Both the position numbers and the translations under genes were made by a program. The notes beneath the pieces were generated by a model. The model saw only the letters and a program-made list of their open reading frames with translations. It searched no databases and had not been told where the DNA came from. DNA of 64,000 bases. It comes from Closterium sp. Naga37s-1. Lineage: Eukaryota; Streptophyta; Zygnematophyceae; Desmidiales; Closteriaceae. The stretch is from contig CANJKZ010000922.1 in the NCBI GenBank assembly GCA_947471745.1, forward strand, positions 3,223,001 to 3,287,000, in the 5' to 3' direction. Shown here piece after piece: positions 9,466-20,421 of the stretch. Position 1 is the first letter of the stretch; every line of letters begins with the position of its first letter.

Positions 9466-11235
9466 TCAATGCACACTCATCCCAGCAAGCTTCATGCCCT
9501 TCCAATGCTCAGATTCAGCCAGGCGCTTGGTGAGAATGTCAGCCGCCTGCTGATGGGTCTTCACAATCTCCAGCCGCACCTCCTTGTCCAGGAGCCTCCT
9601 CACCCAATGCCACTTAGGCCTGATGTGCTTCGTCAGCCCATGAAGGCAAGCGTTCTTAGCAAGCTTCACAGCCGACTCGTTGTCACAGAAAATCACTGTT
9701 GGCTCCTTCTGGCACACTCCGATCTCCTCCAACAAACGCCTCAGCCACACCACCTCCTTTGCCCCATGATGCAGGGCCATGTACTCTGTCTCACACGAGG
9801 ACAGCCCCACCTCATTCTGCTTCTTGCTGCGCCAGCTCACTGCACCACCTCCAAACAGGCACACATAGCCTCCAATGCTGGTGCCATCCGCCTTTACAGA
9901 GTTGAAGCTAGCGTCGGTGTAGCAAGTCAAGAGCATCTCCCCCTTGCTCAAATCAGCTGCACCCCTCTGCAGCCTCTGTCGCACAGCACTGTACTCCAAA
10001 CCCACAGATGCTGTAGCACTCACATAGCGGACCAACCTCTTGGCCGCTTCTAGCTGCTCATGACAGGGGCGTGAGACCACACTAGCAAGCCTGGAAGTAG
10101 CAAAGGCAATGTCAGGCCGCGTGTGGTTAGCCGCATAGTTTAGTGCCCCCACCATGGAATGAAACAGCTTCCTGTCACTCTCACCCACCACCTCCTCATC
10201 AGCACAGGGCTCCACAGTGAACCCCGAAGGCAGTGGGGTGGCTGGTTTTCCTCCATCTTGCAGCCCATACTTCTCAGCCAGCCCCTCACAATACTTTCTC
10301 TGGTGCAACCTCAACACTCCCTTGTCAAGGTCCCTCTCCACATGCATGCCCAAATAGTACTTCACATCTCCCATCTTGGAGCACTTAAACTGCATCTCCA
10401 GCATCTCCTCCACACGCTCAATCATTGCAGATGACTCAGAGAAGAGCAGGATGTCGTCCACATATACCAGGAACATGAGAAACTGCTCCTTCTCTTGCAG
10501 CAGGAACAAGCTGTGATCACACTCACTCTTCTTGAAACCCCCAGCCAGCAGTGTCTCCTCCAACTTGTGGTACCATGCGCGAGGAGCCTGCTTAAGGCCA
10601 TAGATGGCCTTCTTGAGCCTGCACACCCTGCCGCTCCTATCATCCAACCCCTCAGGCTGCAGCATGTACAGCTCCTCTAGGATGATCCCATTGAGGAAAG
10701 CAGTTGTGATGTCCATCTGCTTGATCCTCCATCCACGGTTTGCAGCCATTCCCAACATCACCCTTAGTGTAGTCCCTTTCCCCACAGGAGCAAAGATCTC
10801 ATCAAAGTCCTTCCCCTTTGTCTGCTGAAACCCCTTTGCCACAAGCCTTGACTTGTAGCGGGTCAGCTCCCCATCAGGTCCGTACTTGTGCCTGAAGATC
10901 AGCTTGGAAGAAATGGCCTTCTTCCCAGGAGGCAGCTCACACAGCTCCCACGTTTCATTCTCCAGCAGAGAGTCATACTCCTCCTTCACACTCTGCTTCC
11001 ACTTCTCAGCATCGGGCCCACTCAAGGCCTCAGCTAGCGTCTTGGGCTCAGGGACGGCTGCCCAGTAGCAGTGTGCTATCTCTTCCTCATCACACTGCTC
11101 AGCCACACTCCCAGCCCGTACCACCTTTGGCTTGCCAAAGCTCGGATAGGTCAGCCGGTTAGGAGGGCGCACATCCCTCCTAGGACGGTCAGCCGGACGT
11201 GCGGCACCTTGTGGAGCATCTTGCTGCTGCTGCTG
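9466..11235 (-). CDS. Cop-B1 pol, part 2: reverse transcriptase and RNase H
   Basis: Continues in the same frame after the TAG at 11236. The reverse transcriptase reads WELCELPPGKKAISSKLIF, KSRLVAKGFQQTKGKDFDEI, KQMDITTAFLNG, YGLKQAPRAWY and the active-site motif FLVYVDDILLF. RNase H shows all four acidic positions: CYTDASFNSV, SSCETEYMALH, FCDNESAVKLA and QQAADILTKRLA. It ends AGMSVH at the stop 9466-9468. The length and motifs are those of a full copia RT-RNase H, and I see no internal defect. If the upstream stops were read through or absent in a sister copy, this part would be functional. It copies element RNA into DNA inside the particle. Confidence 0.93.
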   Translation of the reverse strand, partial: QQQQQDAPQGAARPADRPRRDVRPPNRLTYPSFGKPKVVRAGSVAEQCDEEEIAHCYWAAVPEPKTLAEALSGPDAEKWKQSVKEEYDSLLENETWELCELPPGKKAISSKLIFRHKYGPDGELTRYKSRLVAKGFQQTKGKDFDEIFAPVGKGTTLRVMLGMAANRGWRIKQMDITTAFLNGIILEELYMLQPEGLDDRSGRVCRLKKAIYGLKQAPRAWYHKLEETLLAGGFKKSECDHSLFLLQEKEQFLMFLVYVDDILLFSESSAMIERVEEMLEMQFKCSKMGDVKYYLGMHVERDLDKGVLRLHQRKYCEGLAEKYGLQDGGKPATPLPSGFTVEPCADEEVVGESDRKLFHSMVGALNYAANHTRPDIAFATSRLASVVSRPCHEQLEAAKRLVRYVSATASVGLEYSAVRQRLQRGAADLSKGEMLLTCYTDASFNSVKADGTSIGGYVCLFGGGAVSWRSKKQNEVGLSSCETEYMALHHGAKEVVWLRRLLEEIGVCQKEPTVIFCDNESAVKLAKNACLHGLTKHIRPKWHWVRRLLDKEVRLEIVKTHQQAADILTKRLAESEHWKGMKLAGMSVH

Positions 11236-12843
11236 CTACTGCTCCTCCACCTCAGGTTCTCCCCCATCCTCAGTCAACCCAGAAATATCCTCCTCTGAGA
11301 CAGTGACCTGCACTTGCCTCGAAGGCCGCTGCACCTCATCGGCCTCAATGATCAGCGGTGTAGTAGGAAGCTTCTGCTGCTGCTGCTTCCAGACCTTGTA
11401 GTACAAGGACTCAAGGAACTTCACATCCCTTGACACAGTCAGCTGCTGGCTGGTCAAGTCCCATATCAACCAGCCCTTATGATCCTTAGCAAGCCCCAAG
11501 TGTACTCCCCATTTCCCACTAGCCTCCAACTTTCCCCTCTTCTCCTTAGGCACATGAAACACCACCATGCAGCCGTAGGCTCTCAGCATGTTGACTGCTG
11601 GTGCACTCCCATACCACTTGGTGTAGGGGACCCACTGCTTGTCCCCGTCAGTCGCCAACACCCTGTTCTTCACAAGGGCGACCTTCCGCAGTGCAGTTAC
11701 CCAAAACGGATCCAGCAGCCCTGCACGCCCAAGGAGAGTGCGAGCACCTTCCTGCAGGGTCCGGTTGAAGCGCTCAGCCACGCCATTCTGCTGAGGGTTG
11801 TAGGGCACCGTGAGCTGATGCTGGATCCCCTTCTTCTTCAGCACCGCCTCAAAATCAGCGCCAATGAATTCTCCCCCGTTGTCAGTGCGGATCACCTTCA
11901 CCTTGTGTCCGCTCTCCCTTTGAGCTCTCGGCATCCACTCCTTGAGAACAGCCGCTGCCACTTCCCCCTTAGTCTTGAGAGGGTACACCCACACCGCACG
12001 CGTGTGGTCGTCCACAATGGTTAAGAAGTAGCGGCTGCCCGAGAGAGAAGGGGCCCTCGTAGGGCCCACCACATCCATGTGCACAAGTGCGAGCGGGGCC
12101 TTAGCTGGTCCCGTGCCGCTGCTGAACGGAAACTTTGTGAACTTGGTCTCAAGGCATGTAGGGCAGCTCCCAATCTCCTTTGCTACCTCCTTCACCTCCA
12201 ACCCCTTCAAGCTCCCATCCTTCACTAACTTCTGCAGCATAGGAATGTTGATGTGACACAACCTCTCGTGCCACGTCTCCCAATCGGCATCACCATTCCC
12301 AGATGAAGCCTTTGCCCATGCAGCGGTTGCATCCACACCAGCAAGCACCTCACCATGTGGCTGCTGTGACTGCTGCACCTTCTTGACTGCATCCAGGGCC
12401 CCATCAGTTGGTGCAGTCTCCTCTCCTCCCGTCGTTGCTTTAGCCGTTGCCGCTGCCGCTGCCGTTGCTGGTGGTTTCCCATTCCAAGGGATGATGGGCA
12501 GCTGCCACAGGTCCTTGATGCAGCTGCTCTTCTCCTCCAAATCCCACAGCAGCAACTTCCCAAGCTTTGCACGGCAGCTGGTTGGGCCGAAGGTCACTTT
12601 GGCCTTGCTTTTCTGCAGCCGGCGCACAGAGAGGAGGTTAGCGGACAAACCTTCAACCAGCAGTACATTCCCCAGCCCCACAAGGCCCCCATTGGCTCCC
12701 ATTACCTTGGCATTCCCAACACCAATCACAGGGAGCAAAGCACCTGAAGCGGCAGCCACAAACTTAATCTTCCCAGGGGACTTTACCTCGTCAAGCAAAT
12801 CTGCCCGTGGGGTCATGTGACTTGTGCAACCTGAATCTATCAC
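11236..12843 (-). CDS. Cop-B1 pol, part 1: protease and integrase
   Basis: Begins right after the TGA with VIDSGCTSHMTP, the aspartic protease active site. The pre-integrase domain follows (TWHERLCHINIPMLQKLV, GSCPTCLETKFTKFPF). The integrase core has its three acidic residues in VHMDVVGPTRA, IRTDNGGEFIG and NGVAERFNRTLQ. The C-terminal copia block VHLGLAKDHKGWLIWDL and DVKFLESLYYKVWK ends in a Gln-rich stretch. A TAG at 11236-11238 replaces one codon of a CAG run, after which the frame goes on into reverse transcriptase. Only that stop separates it from the second pol part. Confidence 0.93.
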   Translation of the reverse strand: MIDSGCTSHMTPRADLLDEVKSPGKIKFVAAASGALLPVIGVGNAKVMGANGGLVGLGNVLLVEGLSANLLSVRRLQKSKAKVTFGPTSCRAKLGKLLLWDLEEKSSCIKDLWQLPIIPWNGKPPATAAAAATAKATTGGEETAPTDGALDAVKKVQQSQQPHGEVLAGVDATAAWAKASSGNGDADWETWHERLCHINIPMLQKLVKDGSLKGLEVKEVAKEIGSCPTCLETKFTKFPFSSGTGPAKAPLALVHMDVVGPTRAPSLSGSRYFLTIVDDHTRAVWVYPLKTKGEVAAAVLKEWMPRAQRESGHKVKVIRTDNGGEFIGADFEAVLKKKGIQHQLTVPYNPQQNGVAERFNRTLQEGARTLLGRAGLLDPFWVTALRKVALVKNRVLATDGDKQWVPYTKWYGSAPAVNMLRAYGCMVVFHVPKEKRGKLEASGKWGVHLGLAKDHKGWLIWDLTSQQLTVSRDVKFLESLYYKVWKQQQQKLPTTPLIIEADEVQRPSRQVQVTVSEEDISGLTEDGGEPEVEEQ

Positions 12844-13893
12844 TCAGTGAGTGAGGGGGTGCATCACAACCTTCCCAACTGAGCCCACATCACCCTCACT
12901 CCCTTTCACATCCTCAACCATGAGGAACATCCCAGGGTTGGCTTTACCTTGTGCACCTGAACCTTGTGCACCTGAACCTTGCACAGCGCCACCTCGTGCA
13001 CGTTCACCACTTGGAGGCTTCATGCCTGGAGGCGCCCATCCCTCAGGCCGGCTGAAACACTTGAACCACGGGTGTCCAGCCTTCTTGCAGTACCAGCAAG
13101 CACCCTCCATTCGAGTGCTCCCCCTGCCACCAGAGCTCCCATGCCCCTCGTTGTAGTCACCTCGGCCTCTCCCTCTGCCAAAGCCTCTCCCACGGCCTCG
13201 GCCTCTCCCTCCCCCTCTTCCTCTGCTGCCTCCTGCAGCTCCATACCCCTCAGCAGTTTTGTTGGCAGCACCACCACCCGTGTGGCGCCTGCGGAAGTCC
13301 TCCTGCAGAATCTGTTGCCGTAGCCACTCAGGTGTCCACTGGTCCTGCTGAGTGTTGAGGGTGGGGATGAGGTTGTCCCACGAGTTGTCGAGCACCGAGA
13401 TGATCTTGGTGCACTGCTGCATCTGCGACACCTTGCTGCCCGCCGCTGCCATCCTCGCATAGGTATCCTTGATCTTGTCAAGGACCGGCTTCACATCATC
13501 GCCGGGTCGCATGGAGAGGGCAGCCAGCTCCTTCTCCAACACAATCGCCATCGGCAGCGTGTTGGGCAAAATCACGTCGCGCAGTAGCTTCCACGCCTTT
13601 GGTCCGGAATCATCCAACTCCACCAAATCCTTGATGTGTTGGAACATATCGTTGTTGACCGATTGGAGGATTAGGTCGTACAGCACCGCACTCTTCTCAA
13701 TCCACCGATCGCGGGCATCTCCTTTATCCGGCATCTTCTCTTCACCCATCGCAAGTTTCAGCAGCTTGTAGCGCTTGAATGCACTACGCATCCGCCCGCT
13801 CCATTCCTCATAGTTTGAGCCATCCAATGCCTCGATCTTGGATGGTGGCGGCTCATTTCTCTTCTCAGCTGCATCTCCACTCCCTTGACTCAT
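12844..13893 (-). CDS. Cop-B1 gag (349 aa) with CCHC zinc knuckle
   Basis: ATG at 13893 (MSQGSGDAAEK) is preferred because Cop-B2 has the matching ATG (MTQGSGDAAEK). The capsid-like part includes KIEALDGSNYEEWSGRM, SVNNDMFQHIKDL, VLEKELAALSM and QWTPEWLRQQILQEDFRRRH. An Arg/Gly-rich stretch leads to a regular zinc knuckle CWYCKKAGHPWFKC (C-x2-C-x4-H-x4-C). The frame ends ...HPLTH followed by TGA. At the same place Cop-B2 has TGG (HW-VIDSG), so this looks like a single G-to-A change that separates gag from protease. Gag forms the particle and binds element RNA. Confidence 0.93.
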   Translation of the reverse strand: MSQGSGDAAEKRNEPPPSKIEALDGSNYEEWSGRMRSAFKRYKLLKLAMGEEKMPDKGDARDRWIEKSAVLYDLILQSVNNDMFQHIKDLVELDDSGPKAWKLLRDVILPNTLPMAIVLEKELAALSMRPGDDVKPVLDKIKDTYARMAAAGSKVSQMQQCTKIISVLDNSWDNLIPTLNTQQDQWTPEWLRQQILQEDFRRRHTGGGAANKTAEGYGAAGGSRGRGGGRGRGRGRGFGRGRGRGDYNEGHGSSGGRGSTRMEGACWYCKKAGHPWFKCFSRPEGWAPPGMKPPSGERARGGAVQGSGAQGSGAQGKANPGMFLMVEDVKGSEGDVGSVGKVVMHPLTH

Positions 13894-14114
13894 TTCCTCT
13901 GCTCCCAAACACAGGTTCCAGCTCCCCCTTTGCTGTCCACACCGAAGTCCCACTCAATTTCCACAAGTGTCGGCGCCAACGAGATTTCGGCAGAGTTTCC
14001 CCTTAGCGGAAGTCACATGCAACCTCCAGAACTCCACTTAGGCACGCCCACAGGCCATGGTGGGTCTAGGAGGGTCTTCACACTTCAGTAGACTCTCCAA
14101 AAAGTCCTTAATCA

Positions 14115-14126
14115 GCTCTGATACCA
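14115..14126 (-). promoter_or_regulatory. Cop-B1 primer binding site
   Basis: On the minus strand TGGTATCAGAGC lies two bases inside the 5' LTR, complementary to the 3' end of initiator tRNA-Met as in most plant copia elements. Confidence 0.92.
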
Positions 14127-14128
14127 CT

Positions 14129-14995
14129 TGTTAGAGACTAAGGACGGGGTCTATGAAGATTAGGAGCTGAAATATCTCAAAATCGTCAACTACAATTCTG
14201 GACAGAAAAGTCGTCGTCACAAGAAACGTCGTCAACGATTAACGAACAGTTAGAATTCTCTCAAACTCGAGTATGTTGTAGCCCTTGACTGTGGCTATCT
14301 TTCTCAATTTGAATAGTATCAAAATATGAAGTATAACTCGAGTTATGAACTTCGGCGCACTAGGGGGTATGCTGCCATAGAAAACGTAACTCAATCACAA
14401 TTATCTCACAAGTTCCCACAAGAAAGGTAGAGTAGCAATGGAACCAGGTAGGAGGGGATGAGGAGGACGAGAGGGAAGGTCCCAAGGGATCCCCAACCAA
14501 GGAAACCCCATTCCACACAATTCCCCTCTCTATAGGCACCCCAACTTTGACATTTGTCACTTTCCCAACTCATGCCATCCACCTTGCCCAACTTGGCCAC
14601 ACTTGCCAACCTGGTTTGGCACCTCCCAACCACTTGGCAGCATCTACAGTGATGTTGACGAATTTCCCAACCCCCAAAAGTCTATACTCCTTATGGAGTC
14701 AACACCACTACTAACCATAGTCACCACAACCAAATATCAAAAGCATACGAACTTCCAACGTTCGTAACTTTCTTGTTCGTGCTCCGATTGAAGCGATACT
14801 TGGTTCGTCGGAAAGCTCTTGAGCAGAGGAGTCACTTCAGATATCTGCTCAAGCCAAATAACATTCACACACACTCATAAAATACCAAACCGCACAAAAC
14901 ACAAATTCTTGCATACGCTCACACCACGCATGCAACGCACGAACATATGATGGGAGGCAGACAGACGTGAATGCATATGATTGCATCACACAACA
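14129..14995 (-). repeat. Cop-B1 5' LTR (867 bp)
   Basis: Same length and ends as 8542-9408, with only scattered single-base differences. As the upstream LTR of a minus-strand element it would carry the promoter; I cannot place a TATA box with confidence. Confidence 0.95.
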
Positions 14996-16172
14996 CCCCC
15001 GTCACTCTTCCTTGCTCCAGGTCCCCCTCCGGTAGACCCCCTCCCTCCTCTGGGTCCTGCTCCCTCAGGTGTCTCTCAGGTTGACCCACCCCCTAGTGCT
15101 GTGCCAAGTGAGGTAGCTGTAGACTCAAGGTGCTACTAGAGGTACTGCGTCTGGGGGTGCTGAGACTGGGGGTGCTGAGCCTGGGGGTGCTGAGAATGGG
15201 GGTGCTGAGCCTGGGGGTGCTGAGCCTGAGGGTGTTGAGCCTGGGGGTGCTGAGTCAGAGGGTGCGGAGTCTGGGGGTGCTGAGCCTCAGGGTGATGGGC
15301 CTCAGGGTGCTGCTTCGTCTGGAGGTTCTGCTGGTGCTTCGCCGAGACTGTCTCCGCAGCAGCTGCGTGAGTGGCTTGTTTGGCGCGCACGCCTTCGGAG
15401 TGGAGCTACCGGAGCTGGAGGTGCTGGAGCCGCTAGAGCTGGAGGTGCTTGAGTTACTTCTGGAGCTGGTGTTACTGGAGGTACTGCGGCTACTGGTCCT
15501 GGAGGTGCTTGTAGTTGGGGTACTGGAGCTGCCGGGACTGGTGGTGTTGGGGGCGCTGGAGCTAGAGACCCTACGGAGTCTGGAGCTGCTTGAGCTGGAG
15601 GCTCTGGCACTGGTGGCGCTGGAGCTGGAGGAGCTGGAGTTGGAAGCATTGGCGCTGGAGGTGCTAGAGTTGGAAGCACTGGCGCGGGAGACGCTGGAGC
15701 TGGAGGAGCTAGAGCTGCTGACCCTGGCGGCACTGTGCGACCGTGACCGTACTTCGTTCCCCTGCTTCAGCAGGTTCTTGGTGTCCCATTTTCAGCAGGT
15801 TCCCCTCCTGTGTCCCCCGCCTGACCAGTCGCAGCTGCCGTTACAGCCGACCTCTCCACTGCCTGCTCCTTCTCCTTACACTGAGCAGTCTGGCGGTCTT
15901 AAAGAGCGTCATGAGTCTGCGTCTCATCCAGTCTCGCCTGTTTGCGCTGCTCGTCGCGTTCCTCGTTCGCGTCCTCCTCCTGTCCCCAGCACACACGCTA
16001 TGGCACTTCGTCCTTTCTCTGTTCCACTACGTGTTCCTCTGCCTGCTCCTCCTGAGTCCTCTCTTCCTGGGGTCCCTGACCCTGAGTTTGACCGCACTCG
16101 TGCTACCAGACCCATTGTCTCTCGTCTCCTAACCACTGCTGTCACTGGCCCTTTCTTTGAATCTGCTGCTGC
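14996..16172 (+). pseudogene. Cop-A2 right part: integrase-RT linker
   Basis: Continuation of 8207-8541 after Cop-B1. It reads LFLAPGPPPVDPLPPLGPAP, a long run of GGAE/GVLSLGV-type codons (the frame shifts several times), the SPQQLREW region as SPQQLREWLVWRA-like, the glycine/alanine part, RPRPYFVPLLQQVLG-like, and the proline-rich tail up to VTGPFFESAAA. At 16172/16173 it switches abruptly to a minus-strand Cop-A3. Reverse transcriptase is missing. Confidence 0.78.
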
Positions 16173-17559
16173 CTACACGAAACGAGGTACAGCAGCCGCA
16201 AGACACTCAAATTCCTCCTGCCTGTCCTCAAGGACGTCCGTGCCAAAAGCACACTCACCCCCGACAGACGGAGGACTGGCAGACTCAAACTCAGCAACAA
16301 GAGCAGTGGCGTAGTCTAGACGACAGGCAGCAGCAAAGTCAACTAGCTCAGCAATGAGGGCAGACGCAGCAATGGACTCCAAAGAAGGGTCAGTGAAAAC
16401 AGTGGCAAGGTGACGAGAGACAGTGGGACTGGCAGCACGAGCAAGGTCAGACTCAGGGTCAGGGACGGCAGGAAGAGAGGACTCATGAGGAGGCGGCAGA
16501 GGAACGCGCAGTGGAACAAAGGAAGGACGAAGTGCCATAGCGTGGGTGCCGGGGACAGGAGGAGGACGCGGATGAGGAACCCTACGACCAATGCGAACAG
16601 CGCGAACAAGCGAGGCAGGTCGAGACTCAGGCTCACGACGCTCTGCACGACCTCCAGTCAGCTCAGTGTAAGGAGAAAGAGCAGGAAGTGGGGAGGCTGG
16701 CTGTAACGGCGGCTGTGACTGGTCAGGCGGTGGACACAGCAAGGGAGGAGTAAGGCCAGCAGAAAACGGGAGACCAAGAACCTGCTGAAGTAGGGGAACA
16801 AAGTACGGTCGCGGCCGCTCAGTGCCTCCAGCACCAGTACCGCCAAACACAGCACCCCCAGCTCCAGCTCCTCCAGCGCCAGCGCCACCAGCGCCAGTGC
16901 CTCCAGCTCCAGCACCCCCAGCTTGACCTTCCTCCAGCTCCAGCGCCACCAGCGCCAGTGTGTCCAGCTCCAGCGCCTCCAGGCTCCGCAGGGTCTCCAG
17001 CTGCAGCTCCTCCAGCTCCAGCATCCCCAACACCACCAGTCCCGGCAGCTCCAGTACCCCTGGTACAAGCACCTCCAGGACCAGCAGCTGCAGCACCTCC
17101 GGTACCACCAGCTCCAGCAGTAACTCTAGCACCTCCAGCTCCAGTTGCTCCAGCGGCAGGGTCTCCAGCTCCGGCAGCTCCACTCCAAAGGCGTGCGCGC
17201 CGAACAAGCCACTCACGCAGCTGCTGCGGGGAGAGAAGCTCCGGCCGGGGAGACAGTCGCGGCGAAGCACCAGCAGGACTTCCAGACGAAGCAGCACCCC
17301 AAGGCTCAGCACCCCCAAACTCCGCACCCTCAGACTCAGCACCCCCAGGCTCAACACCCTAAGGCTCAGCACCCCCAGGCTCCACACCCGCAGGCTCAGC
17401 ACCCTCAGGCTCCGCACCCCCAAGCTCAGCACCCCCAGACCCGGCACCCTCAAACTCAGCGCCCCCAGGCTCCGCACCCCCAGGCCCCACACCCCCAGAC
17501 GCAGCACCTCTAGTAGCACCTGAGTCGCCAGCTACCTCAACATGCACAGCACCAGGGAG
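16173..17559 (-). pseudogene. Cop-A3 integrase-RT linker
   Basis: Starts SGVSQVDPLPGAVHVEVAG. The EPGGA/EFEGAG repeats come first, an in-frame TAA stops the frame near 17360, then LSPQQLREWLVRR-like, glycine/alanine repeats, RPRPYFVPLLQQVLGLP, PGTHAMALRPSFVPLR and ECAFGTDVLEDRQEEFECLAA. It lacks the reverse transcriptase that should follow. It is similar in plan to A1 and A4 but with different repeat numbers. Confidence 0.75.
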
Positions 17560-19309
17560 AGGGTCTACCTGAGACACACCTGAGGGAGCAGGACCCTGGG
17601 GCGGGAGGGGGTCTACTGGAGGGGAACCGGGAGCAAGGAAGAGCGGCGGGGGCGGGGGAGGGGCAGAGCGGTAGGAGAAGAGACGGTATAAGGGAACCAA
17701 CTCGTCAAACGTGACGTCCTAAGAGGGGAGGACACGACGCAAGGTGGGGTGGTAAAACTGCCAGCCAGGCGCGTCAGGGGGAAAGCCAAGGAAGACGCAA
17801 GGAATAGCGCGGGCGGAGAGCTTGTCCGCGGACGTATCGCGAACAAAGGCACGAGAGCCCCAAACCCAGAACACCGACACATCGCCAACCTTCCCCGTCC
17901 AACGCAGTGTAGGCGAGGTCTCTGGCAAGGAGACACGGGGCCAGAGGTTGAGCTGATGCGCAACGTACCGGACCGCAAACGGCCATAGAAAATGGGGGGC
18001 AGCCGCATGGATCATGGAGGTACGAGCGACCTCCATGACTAAGCCAATGCAAAGCTCAGCAATCCCATTCTGCTGCGGAGAGGCCGGAAGCGTGAACGAC
18101 TGGAGGATGCCCTCCCCACGACAAAACTCCTGCAAGAGGTCGGAGGAGAACTCACCACCTCTGTCAGAGTGCAGACGCAGGACAGGAAGGTCCTAGCCGA
18201 ACCGCTCGCCTAGCTAGAGACGGATCGAGCGGATCCAAGGGATCAAGACATCAGGAACCTCACCCTTGCTGCGCAAGGGGAAGACCGTCGTGTAACGCGT
18301 ATAGTCGTCAACAACCAGCAGAAAGTAGCGCTCGCGGCCCTGTCCACTGACGCGAGCTGGGCCCCACATGTCCATGTGGAGAGTCTGCAGGGGAGCAGTC
18401 GTTGGGGGAAACAAGGAGGAGTGAGGAGCGGCACGCTGCCGCCCCTCGACGCAAGGAAGGCAGGGCGGGGCAGGCGAGGGCGGGAGGGGAGGCAGAGACC
18501 TGGGAAGACCAGAGACAAGGAGACGGGAGTGCATGCCACGAAGGCGTGGCAGGGAGGGGTGGCCCAGGCGGTGGTTCCAGAGGAGAGTCTGGTGCGAGAG
18601 GAGGCGACACGAGCAAGGGGGTGCTACCTGACCTGACGCTGACACCTGGGCAGACGCAGCTACTTGAGGAGGCTCGGTAGCCAGTGTGTACAGACTTGAC
18701 CCTGGCCGACGAGTGAACGTGGCCAGGTGACGACCCGTCCGTGTACACGTGCAGATCGATACACGCTGACCCCCAGGAGCGGTGGTAGTGACCATCGAAT
18801 CCGGGAGGGCGTCTGTACTCACCAAGTTTGTAGAGAACGAGGGGAGGTGAAGACCTGACAGTGAGCCGCACAGAACCGCCGGACACGGGAGAACAGTGGA
18901 GGAACAGGCAACGACTGGGCCCCCGGAGGGGTCAGCCAGTCTAACTAGGACAGGTGCAGGGAGAGGAGTGAGGGTGGTGCTCTCACGAAAGAAACAGCGT
19001 GAGGAACCTGAGTCCAGCGTGAAGGTGTGCAAGGCCTCAGCAGGCGCAGTACCAGGGAGAGAAGACTCAATAGCACCTAGAGCAGCAGCCTCTATACCTG
19101 GGTCAGGCGGCACACACAAGTAACAGTCACCCCCAGCAATAACAGACCAAGCATACATAGCAGAAAGGATAGCATCATAGTCTAGGTCAAAGATAGCAAC
19201 TCCAGACCTAAGCAGCTCTGCCCAGCGGGGGCGCTCGATCTCGTCACCAAACTCAGCGAGCCAAGCATCGTCGAGGTGGGAGAAGCAGCGGTGCTCAGTG
19301 TGAGACTTC
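17560..19309 (-). pseudogene. Cop-A3 protease and integrase
   Basis: Protease motif LDSGSSRCFF (Ala replaced by Ser compared with other copies), then LLWNHRLGHPSLPRLRGM, CLPCVEGRQ, LHMDMWGPARV, FLLVVDDYTRYTTVFPL, LHSDRGGEF in another frame, SPQQNGIAELCIG with the catalytic Glu, and ARAIPCVFLGFPPDAPGWQF. Stops include one after WIRSIRL near 18214 and TAA at about 17719 in place of a Gln/Ser codon before DVTFDE. The coding order is normal, but the gene cannot yield a whole integrase. Confidence 0.82.
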
Positions 19310-20421
19310 CTGCATGTTTGACCAGCACGGTCACCCGTGCAAATGACATACGGGCAGCTACCACTACCACCAGGCGCCCCACACTGAGACAACCACTCAC
19401 GAAGCTGCTGGGGCGACGGAGTCTCACTTCGAAGCTGCTGCTACTGCTGCCTCTAGCCTCCTCTAGAACCTCCACGCTGAGCTCCAGTCCTACCGCCACC
19501 ACTCCCACCGCTGCCACTACGGCCGCTCCCACCGCTGCCTCCACCGCTGCCACCAAAGCCCCCACTCCCGCCACCACTCCCACCGCTGCCACCACCTCCA
19601 CTGCCTCCACCACCTCCACTGCTGCCCCCACCACCACCCCCGCTGCCACTGCCACCGCCCCTGCCACCCTTGCCCTTGCTGCTGCGGCGCTTCGCACTAG
19701 CAGAAGCAGCCCCGACGTCCTCAGCACCAGGGACATCGACAGCAGCAGCAGAGGCGTAGGAGGGGGCAAGGGGGGAGGGGGAGCACCCCTCAAAAAAGGG
19801 TGTGCGGGGAGTGCCACGAGCAGCACCTACAGCGACTACACTAGTCTCAGCTGCAAGGAGGTGCTGCTCGAGTAGGTCAATAGTGAGGACTGTGGGGTCG
19901 AGGGAGAGAAAGTGGTCCCTGACAGAGCGAAGAGAGTCAGGGAGGCGGGTGACTATAAAGTAGTGAGTGATGAACTCAGCTGGGGCGGTAGCGCGGTAGC
20001 GAGTGTCGCTAGTGCGAAGGTGGGAAACCAGGTCCTCTACTGTGGCAAAGGCGGACAGCTCGGGGAACAGGTAGGGCAGTAGAAGGCGGCCTAGAGAAGC
20101 AGTGGCAGGCGAGGAGTAGCGAGCGACGACGGCGTTGTACAGTGGGTGTGCTGTCCTGTGCTGTCCGAAGTGAGCGCATTTGGCTAACGGCAGGTGGTTG
20201 CGAATGGCTAAGCGGGCAGCAGCGTCGCGAGTAAGCCACTTTGAGCGAGTCGCACTGTCACCTATGGCGGGAGGGGCGGGAGCGGCGCCAGACGTGTGGT
20301 TAAACAACAAAACACTGTCCCTAGAGTCGCTCAGTAGGTACAGCTGCAGGTTGTCGAGCCACGTGTCAAACTGGATAGGGCGGCCCTCATGATCGAAAGC
20401 GAGAACGCGAAGAGATGCCAT
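19310..20421 (-). pseudogene. Cop-A3 gag
   Basis: ATG at 20421 (MASLRVLAFDHEGRPIQFDT), same start as Cop-A1. The capsid-like part is intact to HLLAAETSVVAVGAARGTP. It is followed by FFEGCSPSPLAPSYAS, a basic KRRSSKGKGGRGGG segment and a long glycine/serine tract. A TAG and a frameshift near 19450 separate this from SPQQLREWLSQCGAPGGSGS and the C-x13-C-x3-H-x4-C finger (CPYVIC...CRKSHTEHRC). A short deletion removes the ERNQPPM residues seen in A1. Confidence 0.85.

Larger units (their letters stand above)
8542..14995 (-). mobile_element. Cop-B1, nearly intact Ty1/copia retrotransposon (6454 bp)
   Basis: Two 867 bp LTRs (8542-9408 and 14129-14995) flank a single long coding frame on the minus strand. 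The 5 bp target duplication ccccc lies at 8537-8541 and 14996-15000. A primer binding site (14115-14126) and polypurine tract (9409-9423) are both present. Gag, protease, integrase, reverse transcriptase and RNase H are all in one frame, interrupted only by TGA at 12844-12846 and TAG at 11236-11238. I count roughly ten differences between the two LTRs by eye, so the insertion is fairly recent. It landed inside Cop-A2, which is therefore older. Confidence 0.96.
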
